Below are positions 1 to 11,800 of a stretch of DNA of 64,000 nt, piece by piece (the first letter of the stretch is position 1; the number at the start of each line of letters is the position of its first letter). Location: the NCBI GenBank assembly GCA_013400115.1, contig VXBP01004157.1, positions 149,169 to 213,168 of the forward strand. The letters are read 5' to 3'. The position numbers were made by a program, and so were the translations under genes. This DNA comes from Rhinopomastus cyanomelas. Taxonomy: Eukaryota; Chordata; Aves; Bucerotiformes; Rhinopomastidae. The notes under the pieces are model-generated. The model saw only the letters and a list, made by a program, of their open reading frames with translations, was not told where the DNA came from and ran no database searches.

Positions 1-470
1 CCTTGGCTTTCCTAACCAGATCTCTAGCTGATCAGGCAGCTTCCTTATATCCCCCCATTCTAGCTGTCCTCCCTTCCACTCCTTGTAGAGTTTCTTTCTG
101 TGTGAGAGTGTGTCCAGGAGCTCCTTGTTCAGCCATGCAGGCCTCCTAGCATTCTTCCCTGCTTTCCTCTTTGTTGGTATACATTGCTCCTGGACACACA
201 GGAGGTGATCCTTGAATACTAACCAGCTGTCCTGGGCCCCTCTTTCCTCAAGGGCTTCATCCCATGATGCTTTGGCCAGCAGATCCCTGAAGTGATCAAG
301 GTCTGCACACCCAAAGTCCAGGGTCGAAAGCTTAGAAAACTTCCTCCTGGTTGCCCTGAGGATCTGAAATTCAACTGCTTCATGGTCACTGCAGCCAAGG
401 CTGTCCCTGAGCCTCACATTGGTCACCAGTCCTTCCCTGTTGGTGAGAACAAGGTCCAGCATAGCATGAT
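1..470 (-). mobile_element. CR1 fragment: end of endonuclease domain and linker
   Basis: Minus-strand translation reads the CR1 endonuclease C-terminus (LDLVLTNREGLV, then SDHEAVEF with the catalytic Ser-Asp-His) followed by the linker (SWLVFKDHLL, KELLDTLSHRKKLY). It continues beyond the left edge. It meets the plus-strand RT fragment head to head at about 470. Confidence 0.85.
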
Positions 471-1838
471 GATGCTCATCTTCAAGAAGGGCAGGAAAGA
501 GGATCCCAGCAACTGCAGGCCTGTCAGTCTCACCTCGGTGTCAGGAAGTTGATGGAACAGATTATCTTGAGAATCATCATGGATCGATTAAAGGTCAACC
601 AGGCGATTAGGCCCAGTCATCATGGGTTCATGAGAGGCAGGTCCTGCTTGATCTCAGTCTATGATAAGATGACCTGCTTAGTGAATGAGGGCATGCCTGT
701 CAATGTAGTCTGTCTGAACTTCAGTAAGGCCTTCAACACCGTCCCCCACAACATCCTAATGAATAAGCTGGCTGCCCCTGGCTTGGACGGGCACATACTC
801 TGCTGGGTGGAACACTGGCTGGATGGCTGGGCCCAGAGATATGTGGTCAATGGAACTAAATCCACTTGGAGGCCAGTCATAAGTGGTGTCCCCCAAGGCT
901 CTGTGCTGGGGCCACTCCTGGTCAACATATTTATCAATGATCTTGATGAGGGTATTGAGTCAGTTAGCAGACAACACCAGGTTGGCAGAGAGTGTCAATC
1001 TGCTGGAGGGTAGTGAGGCTGTACAGAGGGACCTTGACAGCCTGCATCGAAGGGCTGAGGATAACTGTGTGGGTTTCAATAGAGCCAAGTGTCAGGTCCT
1101 GCATTTTGGTCACAACAATCGCCTGCAACTCTACAGGCTTGGGGCACAGTGGCTGGAGAGCAGTCTAGCAGAAAGGGACCTGAGGGTTCCAACTGATAGG
1201 ATGCTGAATATGAGCCAGAAATGTGCCCAGGTGGTGAAGAAGGCCAATGGCATCCTGCCCTGTAATTAGAAACTGTGTCCAGAAGGAGTAGGGACGTGAC
1301 TGTCCCCCTGTACTCAGCACTGGTGAGGCCACACCTGGAGTACTGGGTCCAGTTTTGGGCACCTTAGTACAATGGATACATCAAGGTGCTGGAGCAAGAG
1401 CAGAGGAGGGCAACGAAGCTGGGGAAGGGCCTGGAGAATAAATCTGATGAGGAGAGATTGAGAGAGTTGGGGCTGTTTAGTTTGAGGAAGAGGAGGCTGA
1501 AAGGAGACCTCATTGCTCTCTAGAGCTATCTGAAAGGTCACTGCAGAGATGTTGGTGTTTGTCTTTTCTCACAGATAGTGATAGAAGCAGAGAGAAGAGC
1601 TTCAAGCTTCAACAGGGGAGTGTTAGACTGGACATCAGGAAGAAATTCTTCCCGGAGAGAGTGGTCAGGCACTGGAATGGGCTGCCCAGGGTGGTGCTTG
1701 AGTCCCCATCCCTGGATTAGTTCAAAAGATGCTTAGATGTAGTGTTGGGGGATGTGGTTTAGGGGTGAACTTGTAAAGTAGGGTTGACTCAATGATCCCA
1801 GAGGTGTTTTCCAACCTGTGTCATTCTATGATTCTATG
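471..1838 (+). mobile_element. CR1 fragment: reverse transcriptase to 3' end
   Basis: Begins at the RT N-terminus (LIFKKGRKEDPSNCRPVSLT) and includes FSKAFNTVPHNIL, GVPQGSVLGPLL and INDLDEG; the FADD catalytic box region is damaged by a frameshift near 960-1010. Ends with the CR1 terminal repeats (ATTCTATGATTCTATGA). It is a dead copy with several frame breaks. Confidence 0.9.
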
Positions 1839-1839
1839 A

Positions 1840-1957
1840 AAACATGCCTGGATATGTTCCCAAGCAAATAGATCTAGGGGATCCTGCTGTGGTGGGGAGA
1901 TGGGACTGGATGATCTTTCAGGGTGCCTTCCAGTCCCTAATGTTCTGTGATTCTGTT
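1840..1957 (+). mobile_element. CR1 3'-end fragment
   Basis: A short second CR1 tail directly after the previous one: GGATCCTGCTGTGGTGG, GGACTGGATGATCTTTCAGG, then CCCTAATGTTCTGTGATTCTG. Confidence 0.8.
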
Positions 1958-3065
1958 TGGAAGCCCTGCTGCTGCTCAAGCAGGGAACTGCTGGGGCTGG
2001 AGCTCGCTCTCACCCACCTGCTCAGAGGGCTGTGGCTCAGCGACAGCCAGGAGCCCGCAGACCATATGGTACCCAGAGCAGTTCAGGGGCCTGGAGCTCC
2101 TTGGCAGAGGAGCAGCTCCCTCTGAACAACGGTTCTGGGCAGGTGCCAGCGGTGTGTTGGCTCCCCGGCGATTCCCAGCCAAGTGCTGCGTGGAGGAGCC
2201 CTGTCGCAGAGTGCTGATTAGCAGCTTGAAGACAACAGAAGCCAAAGCTCAGCGTGGTGTTAGCAAACAACCAGGTCCTTTTGCCACTGGGCTAAGGGAT
2301 AAAAAGGGATGGGGCAGCTGTGGGTTGCTCTGGCTGTCACTGGTTATCTGGAGCTGAGTTGACAGCTGCTAAAGTTCCAGCCACAGGCAGGGCTGGATGT
2401 GGTGTTGGGGTAAGTGAGAGGGGCCAATGGGAGCCGATCTGGCCACCAGGCTCAGGAAGTGCTTATGGCTGTCATTATGGAAATGCCCTACAACTTGGTG
2501 CTTTCACCCCCTGCTCTGTCTTGCTGGACACCGCAAACACATCCAGACCTGCTCACCTGTCTGGAGCTCAGGGAGCGCTGGGAGTTCTCAGAACACTGGG
2601 AATACTGGCATAGAGCTGCTGCCCAGCAGCTTTCCCAGTGCAGTAGGAGGGCAGATGCTCAGCAAACAGCAAAACATCAACTCAGGACATCTCGAGGGCT
2701 TGTCTGTCTCACTCTCCAGTACCGTCACAGCCTGTTTCAGGAGTCTGGGCCATTCCTGACTGTGGATTACAGGCCAGACCAGCCTTGCCTAGAGTCCCTG
2801 GCTTAACTCCACTCTTATTTATTACTGGGCATGAGACTATCTAACCCAGCACCGTGCTGAACATAGGGTCTTGAGTCATGTCTCTTGGTGCCAGGATGGT
2901 CCCATATGGAGCACCAGGGGCAGAAGAGCCATAAAAGCACCAGAACATGAGGGGCATTGTTCAGAGAGCTGTGCAGGCATCCCAGGCAGTTTGATTTGAT
3001 GTGTGGAAAGTTAATTCCTTTAGAGAAAGAGCGATCTGATGTCTTCAGACAGGTGAGAGGCTCAG
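1958..3065. other. Intergenic stretch, no gene recognised
   Basis: Unique-looking sequence with overlapping short open frames on both strands, none with recognisable domains or consistent splice structure. I see no gene here. Confidence 0.5.
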
Positions 3066-3069
3066 GCAC

Positions 3070-3600
3070 ATGAATCACAGAATCCCAGAACATAAGGCAT
3101 TAGAAGAGATGTCGAAAGATCATCCACTCCAATCCCCCCTGCCACAGCAGGATCGCCTAGATCGAGTCACACAGGAAAATGGCCAGGTGGGTTTGAAACA
3201 TCTCTGGAGAAGCACTCCACAACCCCCACTGGGCAGCCCCTTACAGACCTCTTTTGCCTTCAGTGGGAAGAAGTTCCTTCTCACATTGGTAGGGAACCTC
3301 CTCTTTCCAGCTCACACTCGCTGCCCCTTGTCTTATCATTGGGTTCCCCTGAGTGCAGCCTGGCTCCATTCTCCTGACACTAACCCTTCACATATTGATC
3401 AACATTCATGAAGTCACCCCTCAGCCTCCTTTTTTCCAAGCTCAAGAGACCCAGCTCCCTCAGCCTTTCCTCATCAGGGAGATCCTCCACTGTCTTTATC
3501 ATTGTGGCTCTGTGCTGGACTGCCTCCAGCAGCTCTGTTCCTTCAGGAACTGAGGGGCCCAGAACTGGTTTTACAGGGGTAAAACTTCTCACTCCTAGCT
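3070..3600 (-). mobile_element. CR1 fragment
   Basis: Reverse-complement CR1 3' half: starts with ATCACAGAATCCCAGAACAT and runs through the conserved GTTCCAGCTCACACTCGCTG and CAGCCTTTCCTCATCAGGGA blocks. Confidence 0.85.
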
Positions 3601-3699
3601 CCAGTAGCTTTTGACCTGAACAGGTTGCAGACAGTCCCTTTGTGCAGAGCTCCAGCCCTTGTGGGCTGTCTGAGGGTCTGCCTAGCTTCAGCCCAGGAT

Positions 3700-3800
3700 T
3701 CACAGAATCATGGAATACTAGGGATTGGAAGGGACCTCGAAAGATCATCTAGTCTAATCCCCCTGCCACAGCAGGATCACCTAGATTCTGATGAATGTTC
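3700..3800 (-). mobile_element. CR1 3'-end fragment
   Basis: Reverse-complement CR1 tail (TAGGGATTGGAAGGGACCTC, CCCCTGCCACAGCAGGATCA), truncated after about 100 nt. Confidence 0.8.
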
Positions 3801-4500
3801 ATTCACTGCATGAACATTCCGATGGCCGCAGGGATAAACTGGCACAAACTCTGTAGGAAACTCATTGATGTGAAGTTGGCTTGAGGCTGAATCACCAGCG
3901 AAATGTACCCTTTTTAAAAAAAATAGATTAAAAAACTCCAAAGGACCCAAACCTGAGAAAAGGAATCAGGAAATGAGCAGAACTGTGGCTCATTTGTGGG
4001 AAAGGAAACATGCACTGCTGCTGTGATGCTGGGTTGGAGAAGCCCTGCTGAATCCAGCACCATTTCTTATGGGGGATCTGTGGAGGGGGTCAGGGAAGAC
4101 CTAGGGCTGGAAGGAGAAGAAACAACAAAAATAAACCCACCCGAATCTGTTGATCAGAGCAGCATCTCCAGAGCTCCCCTTGCTTACAGCCCCTGCCAGC
4201 CCCAACAGCAAGTAACAAAGGCATTCCTGCCTGGGGTGTGGGGAGCACTAAATCTGCCAGGGGAGGTGCAAATTGCCCTGCAAAGTGATCCTGAAAACAC
4301 CCTGCTCCTTCCCAGCAGCCCTGGAACTCTGTGGTGGAAGAGGCACAGTTCCTAGCCCTGAAACACTGGCTGCAGGCTGAGAGCTTCCAGGCATCACTTA
4401 GGAACATCGACCCCAAACAAAGCATCAGCTGAAACCACCCGGTATCCTGCCACCCTGACCTGCTGCTCTCAGGAGATGGTCGCTCTTGTCATGCATGGAC
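3801..4500. other. Intergenic stretch, no gene recognised
   Basis: Mixed-composition sequence with an A-rich patch near 3911-3935. Short open frames on both strands have no recognisable similarity. Confidence 0.45.
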
Positions 4501-4501
4501 A

Positions 4502-4785
4502 CATAGAATCTTGGGATCCCAGGCTGGAAGGGACCTCAAGGATCAGCTGATCCAACCTTCCTTGGCTAAAGCACCCTAGAGACAACCTGGCGCAGCCCCT
4601 TGATCCATCAGATCTTGAGTGCCCAACATTGGGAAGGACTCCAGCACTACCCTGGGGAAAATTCCAGCAGACTGTCCCCACATAGAATCATTAGGGATTG
4701 GAAGGGACCTCAAAAGATCACCTAGTCCAATCACCCTGCCACAGCAGGATCACCTAGACCAAGTCTGGGTTAGAAGGGACTATAT
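4502..4785 (-). mobile_element. Two adjacent CR1 3'-end fragments
   Basis: 4502-4680 is a diverged CR1 tail (CAGGCTGGAAGGGACCTCAA); 4681-4785 is a younger-looking tail (TTAGGGATTGGAAGGGACCT) inserted beside it. Confidence 0.75.
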
Positions 4786-5289
4786 CTCCTCTTGTGCCTA
4801 GCTGCAGCCCACCCATTGTAGCCACCACCACTTTTCCATGTGCAAAGGGATCTGAGCTGTGCTGTCAGCCCGTAGCCTACGGTGCCCAATGTTCAGACAC
4901 CCTGAGCATTTCCCAACCTGACAGAATTTCTCCTTCATCCTGGAGGAGCTCAAATTCTTCCTCCTCACACTTGGCAGAGCCTGCCCCACAGCTCGGATCT
5001 TATCTGCAGTGAGTGAGGCCCAGGTGAGGTGCAGAGCAGGGCAGTCTCTGGGCCCCCAGGCATGCGCAGAGCTCATCCGGCAGGGGAGAAACAGGCCCCT
5101 GACATGTGGAAAGCATTTGGGTGGGTGTTTGCAGAAGGAAGGGGTGGGGGCTGGGGGGAGAGAAGCACCAGGTGTGAAACAGACCCCTGGCAGAGCTGCC
5201 CTGGGCTGGCAAAGAGTTGTCTGGAGTTGGTGTCCAGCCTCTGCAGAAGATTCGCTGCTGGAATCTCCCATAGAGAGTTGTCTTCTCAA

Positions 5290-5475
5290 AAAGGGTGATG
5301 GTTAAACTGAAAGAGGGAGATTCAGACTGCTGAGGATGGGGAGAGCCTGTCCCAGGTTGCCCAGAGAGGTGGGAGAAGCCCCATCCCTGGCACCATACCA
5401 GGTCTCTGAGTAACCTGCTCTGGTTGGGGATGGCCCTGCTTTCTGCAGGGGTGGGACTGGATGGGCTTGGACCAG
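5290..5475 (+). mobile_element. Diverged CR1 3'-end fragment
   Basis: Plus-strand CR1-like block with CCAGGTTGCCCAGAGAGGT, CCCCATCCCTGG and GGTGGGACTGGATGG; an older subfamily than most copies here. Confidence 0.55.
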
Positions 5476-6250
5476 CCGGAGCTGTGGGGATCAAGCCAGG
5501 GCTGTGGGGCAGCACAGCACAAACTGATCCAGACACTACAGTAGGTGTCAACTATGACAACAGCCATGAGCGAAACAAAACGATGATGCTTGCTCTGGAG
5601 ACTCTGAAGGGAGTATGTGTCACTGGGGCAGCAGCAGGTGCACACAAGTGCCCAGTGTGGACTGCTCTGCTGCTGGGACACCCTCAGCTAACTGCTGACT
5701 CAGCAATGCAGTCATGGCCAGCAGCACTCGTTAGCTGAGGAGAACAAACCTGACTGGGGCTCCTGTGTAATCCTAGTGGGATCTGCAGTGTGGTGGTGGT
5801 TGTTCCATTGGCTGGTGGTTTAACCTTCGGCCTGAGCGCTGCAGACCTACTTTTGGTTCTCGCTGAGAGGACATGGTGCTGCAGCCCTCCACGCAGGTGA
5901 CTGTCCTGCACAACAACAACCCGGTTAATAGCAGAATAAATAAAAGCAGAGGGACTGCCCACCATAATCCCCTCCTTGTTCCGCTGACCCACCACTTGGC
6001 AATGCTGAGTGCTGCCTACCAGGACTGAGAACCTCAGTTAGTCAGTAAATACAGCCTTACTGTTTCCAGAAACCAGCTCTGAGGCACCTTCTGCACCTGA
6101 GGGGAGCGGGGCTTTGCAGTGTCTTTACAAGAGAAAGCCCAGACTTCTGAACTGTTGTCTGTAGCACATCCGCCTGTGTGTGTCCATCTGCATGGGAGGC
6201 AGTAGGTACCTCCTTTGACTGGCTCTCCTGGAATGAATTAATTGAATTCA
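5476..6250. other. Intergenic stretch, no gene recognised
   Basis: Several overlapping short frames on both strands, none matching a known family. Nothing supported. Confidence 0.45.
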
Positions 6251-6254
6251 AGAG

Positions 6255-6755
6255 TGTCCAGTTGGGCCCCTCAGTTCCAGAACAACACAGAGCTGCTGGA
6301 CAGAACCCAGCACAGAGCCACAAAGATGCTGAAGGGAGTGGAGCATCTCCCTGATGAGGAAAGGCTGAGGGAGCTGGGTCTCTTGAGCTGGGAATAAAGG
6401 AGACTGAGGGGTGACCCCCATGAATGCTGATCAATATGGAAAGGGTGGATGTCAGGATGGAACCAGGCTCTGCTTAGGGGCACCCAATGATAAGACAAGG
6501 GGCAGCGAGTGTGAGCTGGAACAGAGGAGGTTCCACATCAATGTGAGAAGGAATTTCTTCCCAGTGAGGGTGACAGAGTTCTGTAAGGGGCTGCCCAGGG
6601 GGTTGTGGAGTCTCCTTCTCTGAAGACGTTTCAAACCCACCTGACCATGTTCCTGTGTGACTGGATCTAGGAGATCCTGCTGTGTTGGGGGGATTGGACT
6701 GGAGGATCTTTCGAGGTCCTTTCCAATCCCTTATGCTCTGTAATTCTGTGAAGAG
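6255..6755 (+). mobile_element. CR1 fragment with 3' end
   Basis: CR1 RT tail and 3' end: GGGCCCCTCAGTTCCAGAAC, GATGAGGAAAGGCTGAGGGA, GAGGTTCCACATCAATGTGA, ending in a CCTTATGCTCTGTAATTCTG tail. Confidence 0.87.
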
Positions 6756-7465
6756 CCCAAACTCGATTGATGGAGTAGATGAAGAAGCCCTGTCAGCTCT
6801 GGCCCTTGCAGTGGCAAAACGTGCAGTGGGGACTGGCCACACCAGTCCTCCAAGGAGTCCCGCACCAGGGAACCCCGCACCATTGAACCCCAGTGAGAGC
6901 CCAGTTCTGGGGCTGAGCTGCGCTGTGCCAGGCGTTGTAGCGCCACCTGCCGGTGGTTCTATGTAGCGGCCCCCAGCAAGCCCACTGCGCCTGGGCTGGA
7001 CGGTGAAGCAGAAGCTGCAGAGCTGGTTCTTGCAGGTAAAGGGGTTTTATGGCTCTGTCCTCCTCAAACCAGGCAAGTCCCGGCAGGTTCTTCCCAAAGA
7101 GCAATGGGTTTCTAACACAAACAATCGCCAGTCTCCAATGAGTTTGTTAAAAGCTCCAGACAGAGCAGCCACTAACCAAGACCCAGCCACCTGCTCTTAA
7201 CTTAGTGCCTTTTTGCAGTTGCGGGATCCAAATTCCTAGAAGATAAGCAGGTAACTGCCAGCAGTGACAGGACTGGCTCTGGCTCATCCCTTCTCTCTTA
7301 ACCAGAACTTCCCATACTGTGGTGATGGCAGAGCCTTCTCCAGCAACAACAGCAAAGCAGTGGGAGAAATGGGACGAAACAGGAAACATCCCCTCCTGAC
7401 CACTATAGGCAGAAGACCTTAAAATTGGGTTTTCTGTTCAGAAAACAAGAACCCCTTCAGAGAGC
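6756..7465. other. Intergenic stretch, no gene recognised
   Basis: Slightly GC-rich to 7000 (including GTAGCGCCACCTGCCGGTGG near 6938), then mixed composition. No supported gene; the GCGCCACCTGC core loosely resembles a CTCF-type motif but I do not claim one. Confidence 0.35.
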
Positions 7466-7469
7466 AAAC

Positions 7470-8005
7470 AGAATCACAGAATCATTCAGGTAGGAAAAGG
7501 GGATCATCGAGTCCAACCATCAACCCTACAAGTTCACCCCTAAACCACATCCCCCACACCACATCTAAGCATCTTTTAAACTAATCCAGGGATGGAGACT
7601 CAAGCACCACCCTGGGCAGCCCATTCCAGCGCCTGACCACTCTCTCCGGGAAGAATTTCTTCCTGATGTCCAGTCTAACCCTCCCCTGTTGAAGCTTGAA
7701 GCCCTTTCCTCTGCTTCTGTTGCTAATAACCTGTGAGAAGAGACCAGCACCAACACGCCTACACTCTCCTTTCAGATAGTTTTAGAGAGCAATGAGGTCT
7801 CCCATCAGCCTCCTCTTCCTCAAACCAAACAGCCCCAACTTTCTCTATCTCTCCTCATCAGATTTATTATCCAGGCCCTTTCCCAGCTTTGTTGCCCTCC
7901 TCTGCACTCATCCCAGCACTTTGATGTCTCCCTCGTACTGAGGTGCCTCAAACTGGACCCAGTATTCAAGGTGCAGCCTCACCAGCGCTGAGTACAGAGA
8001 ACACC
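7470..8005 (-). mobile_element. CR1 fragment
   Basis: Reverse-complement CR1 of the ATCATTCAGGT-tail subfamily: GGATCATCGAGTCCAACCAT, GGAAGAATTTCTTCCTGATG, CCTCATCAGATTTATTATCC, TACTGAGGTGCCTC. Confidence 0.85.
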
Positions 8006-8299
8006 CGTCTTCTTCATCCAGCCCCACTGTGCTTTGACTAAAGAGAAACAACTGGTTGTAGTGAAGGGTGATGAATTTCACAAGGAGAGTCTGCAGCAGG
8101 CACCAGTCTAGTCATCTGAAAGCACTGTTGATACTACATTCAGTATCGAAGTGCGGAGGTACTGGAACTCCCCCTCAGCTACATCCATGAGACTTCAAAT
8201 GCATCACGTGCAAGAGCTGGGCTACAATCACCCATCGACAAGGGCCCGAGATCTGAAGGGTGAAGCGTCCTCACTGCCAGCACAGTGACGCACAGGCAA

Positions 8300-8868
8300 C
8301 ACTGTGCTGACCTCACTTAGGTTTATTTTTAAGGCAAAAAAGGCAATGACAGGGATGCACAAGAGTTTACAGATGGCTTCAGAAAGCCTTAGCATGACAG
8401 TTTTAATGAACTGCTTCACACAGCAGAGTCTGCTTGGAAAAGTTACCGCCGACAACATGAGGTTCAGCTTGGAAGGGCAACGCTGGCCTGTTCACCCACC
8501 TGCAACCCCACACCCCCACCTCGGTCTGTCCTGCAGCACAGGGCCAGCCCCAGAGCCCACCCAGGACAAAGCAGGGAGTTAAAAACAGCTACACAAAGGG
8601 TCCCAGCAAGAAACAAAGGTCCTGAAAAATAAAATTAATGAGGGGAATGCCCAAAAAACCCAGAAAGCACTGTCTGCAGGCCCGTGGGGGCTCCCTCAGT
8701 CGTCCTTGTCCTTGGCCCCGTGTTTGAGGATGCGTGTGAACTCAATGTAGTTGAAGTTGCCCTTCTTGTCAATGGGAGCCTCCCGGTAGAGCTCGTCCAC
8801 CTCCTCGTCAGTGAAGCGGTCGCCCATGGTGGTGAGCAGCTCCCGTAGGTAGTCCTCCTGGATGAACC
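8300..8868 (-). CDS. MYL12B: MYL12B terminal exon 4 (residues 116-172 and 3' UTR)
   Basis: Coding part 8696-8868 follows a CCCTGTGCAG acceptor and encodes the C-terminal EF-hand pair, with TGA read from 8698 to 8696. The 3' UTR runs left for about 390 nt to an AATAAA signal on the minus strand (8322-8327); the cleavage point near 8300 is an estimate. Coding bases are identical to those of the MYL12A exon 4. Confidence 0.9.
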
Positions 8869-11800
8869 CTGCACAGGGAAACAGAGGGGAGATGGTTCTT
8901 AGCCAAGACAGCTCCAATACAGCTGGAACAGAGGACTGTGCACCAGTCCACACTTCCTTAATCCTAAAGAAATCCCTTGAACACAAAGGGGAAAGGGGGA
9001 AGTTCTGAAGAGGCTTTTGAAATCTGCTGTGACCTGACACCTAATTCCACCCACTTGACTTCAATGGTGCAAAGTGGAAAAACCAGCTCCATCACACAGG
9101 CTGCTCCCTTAACCGAATCACATCTTTCTTGGCTTAATGAGACCTGTCTGTGCTCTCTCTACAAACCGAGTTCCTCTGAGGACTAACGAACTGCCAGTTG
9201 GCTCTTCCTTGCTGCACAGCCCCATGGCTGGAGGCACTGTGGGTGGCTCCTGCTGGTAGAGCCTCCAAGAGAGGAGAGTTCAAACAGGACTGAGCATGTT
9301 GGCTTGGAAGAGAGGAAGAAGGTTGGCTTGGGGAGACTCAGGGTGGGGAGAAGCTGGACAAGAAAAGGTAGGAGACAGCTATCTGCCCGACGCTAAAATA
9401 CTGGCAGATAATCCCAGAGGAAATTAACAAAGGTCAGCAGCTGCTACTGTGTGTTCTGTGGATTCAACAGGGGCAGAACCACCGGCTGCCAAGTAATTCC
9501 AGGGAAGTTCAAAGATGAAAACAGGAATGTGCAGCAACAAGGGGTGGGCTGAGGAATGCAGGAACTGCTTGATGTGGAAATGAGACTGACTGTGCCCTCA
9601 ACGGAACAACAGCTGCTTCATTTGACAGATAAGTGGGTTCTTGAACTTCAGCTGGAGAAACAGAACAGGGGAAGCACAAGCTGTGTTCCAAGAGCAATCT
9701 AAAGTTTGGCTAACCTGTGCAGAGCAGCTGGAACTCACACACAGGCACCCACACTACCATCAACAAATAAAGGTGCTTTGGGAAGAGCTGGGTACCATGA
9801 GTGAACAGATTTCATCCAAGAGACAAAACCAGATAGACTAGGGGGCCAGGCAGCACTCATCGAGTACTGCAGATTGTCATAGGGTAGGTGAGTGCTGCAG
9901 GGAAGAGGAAACCCAAACACTTCAGCACTGGCTAATGAACCCAGCACCGTGTCCCAGTGCTTCCTATGGCTCCAACTGAGGAAGGGTAACATAAATGTTC
10001 TGCTTCAAAACCCGAAGCAGAATGCTGGGTTAGCAGACCCAGCTTTACCAGGTCAGACTGGAGCACTCTTCACAGAATCACAGAACATTAGGGATTGGAA
10101 CAGACCTCAAAAGATCATCCAGTCCAATTCCCGTGCCACAGCATGATCGCCTACATTGAGTCACATAGGAACATGGCCAGGTGGGTTTGAAACATCTCCA
10201 GAGAAGGAGACTCCACAACCCCCCTGGGCAGCCCCTTACAGAACTCTGTCACCATCACTGGGAAGAAGTTCCTTCTCATATTGAAGGGGAACCTCCTCTG
10301 TTCCAGCTCACACCCACTGCCCCTTGTCCTATCATTGGGTGCCCCTGAGCAGAGCCTGGCTCCCTCCTCCTGAAACCCACCCTTTCCATAGTAATCAACA
10401 TTGATGGGGTCACCCCTCAGTCTCAGTTTTTCCAACCTCAAGAGACCCAGCTCCCTCAGCCTCATCAGGGAGATGCTCCACTCCATCATCTTTGTGGCTC
10501 TGTGCTGGACTCTCTCCAGCAGCTCTGTGTCCTTCCCTTGTCACAGATGAGCGGAAATGAGGGCAACAAGCAGCTAAAGCTGAGCGCGGGCACCCAAGAG
10601 CCGCTGTGCAAGAACAGGCAGGTGTTTGAGCATCGGTGCACTGGAAGCACTGTGATGTGGGGCCCACAGGCACAGCAGACATTGTTTTGGAGACTGCACT
10701 CCGTTAGCAAGCAAAAACCAACAGAGCAGCCCCTGGGCCTAATGGGCTTCCTGGTTAGTTTGTGGATGGCTGCTGACACAGGACACTGTGGAACTGTTAT
10801 CCTCAAATTATCCCAGGACTAGACCAAATCACTTCCCACACAAATGATATAAAACAACCCTATCGGAGCAGAGGGGCCTGAACCAGGAACTTATTGCTGA
10901 CGCTGACCTCAGAGGAGAAGGTTGCAGCTCACAGGAAGCCGCAACACAACCCCTGGATGGTAATTCACAGCTTTGGTTTTGGTATCCATACCCGCCAGTC
11001 ACAGCCAGTCAGGCTACCTATGGGGAGGAAATAATTACCCTGCTGACCAAACTTCCTTCTCTGGGAGCCTGGAAAGATATTTCACTGGAGAGAGAGGAAG
11101 TAAATTACCATTTGCAAAGGCCTCTCCTGCAGCAAAGGTTGTTTACCCACACCTCAGCAGGAAGGGGATGGGCTTGGAGAAGGCAAAAGGTGCTGAAAAT
11201 ACACAGAGTGAAAATAGCTGCTTAGAGTGGAATAAAATCCCATGAAATGTTCAGGTCAGACTGAAATTGGTTGGGGCCCCATCCCTGGAGGTGTTTAAGG
11301 CCAGGCTGGATGGGGTTCTGGCCAGACTGTTCTAGGGTGGGGTGTCCCTGCCTGTGCTGGGGGGTTTGGAACTGGATGATGGTTCCTTCCAACCCTGAGT
11401 GATTCTGATTCCATGGCTTCTCCAGTGAGGTGATCTTGCTCTGGCAGGGGGACTGGACTGGATGATCTTTCGAGGTCCCTTCCAATCCCTGATGATTCTA
11501 TGGTTCTATGAAATGCTGTGGTGGATGAGTGCAGCCACACCTCTACTATAGGAATTCCCCAGAACTCCATGCCCAGAGATTCATCCCTGGGTGCTGTGGA
11601 GTTCCCTAGGTTCCTTGCCATGAACCAATCAATAAAATCATAAACTATAACCGTAATTGCAGGAGCAATCTTGAAAGACTTGAGACAGTATAACTGAGCT
11701 TTGCTCTCATCAGTCCAATCTGTCACATCTGCCAGCCAGACCCCACCATGTCTGATCTGCAGATCATGATGGTTACATCCCTTCCTGCCACTGGCAAGAG

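Noticed and set aside
5000..5551. 183-codon minus-strand open frame
   Set aside because: It overlaps another long minus frame (4798-5289) and plus frames in a GC-richer block, runs into a CR1 tail, and has a Pro/Ser-rich composition with no recognised domain. It is most likely chance.
6930..6960. CTCF-like site at GCGCCACCTGC
   Set aside because: A single short core match is expected by chance and has no supporting context.
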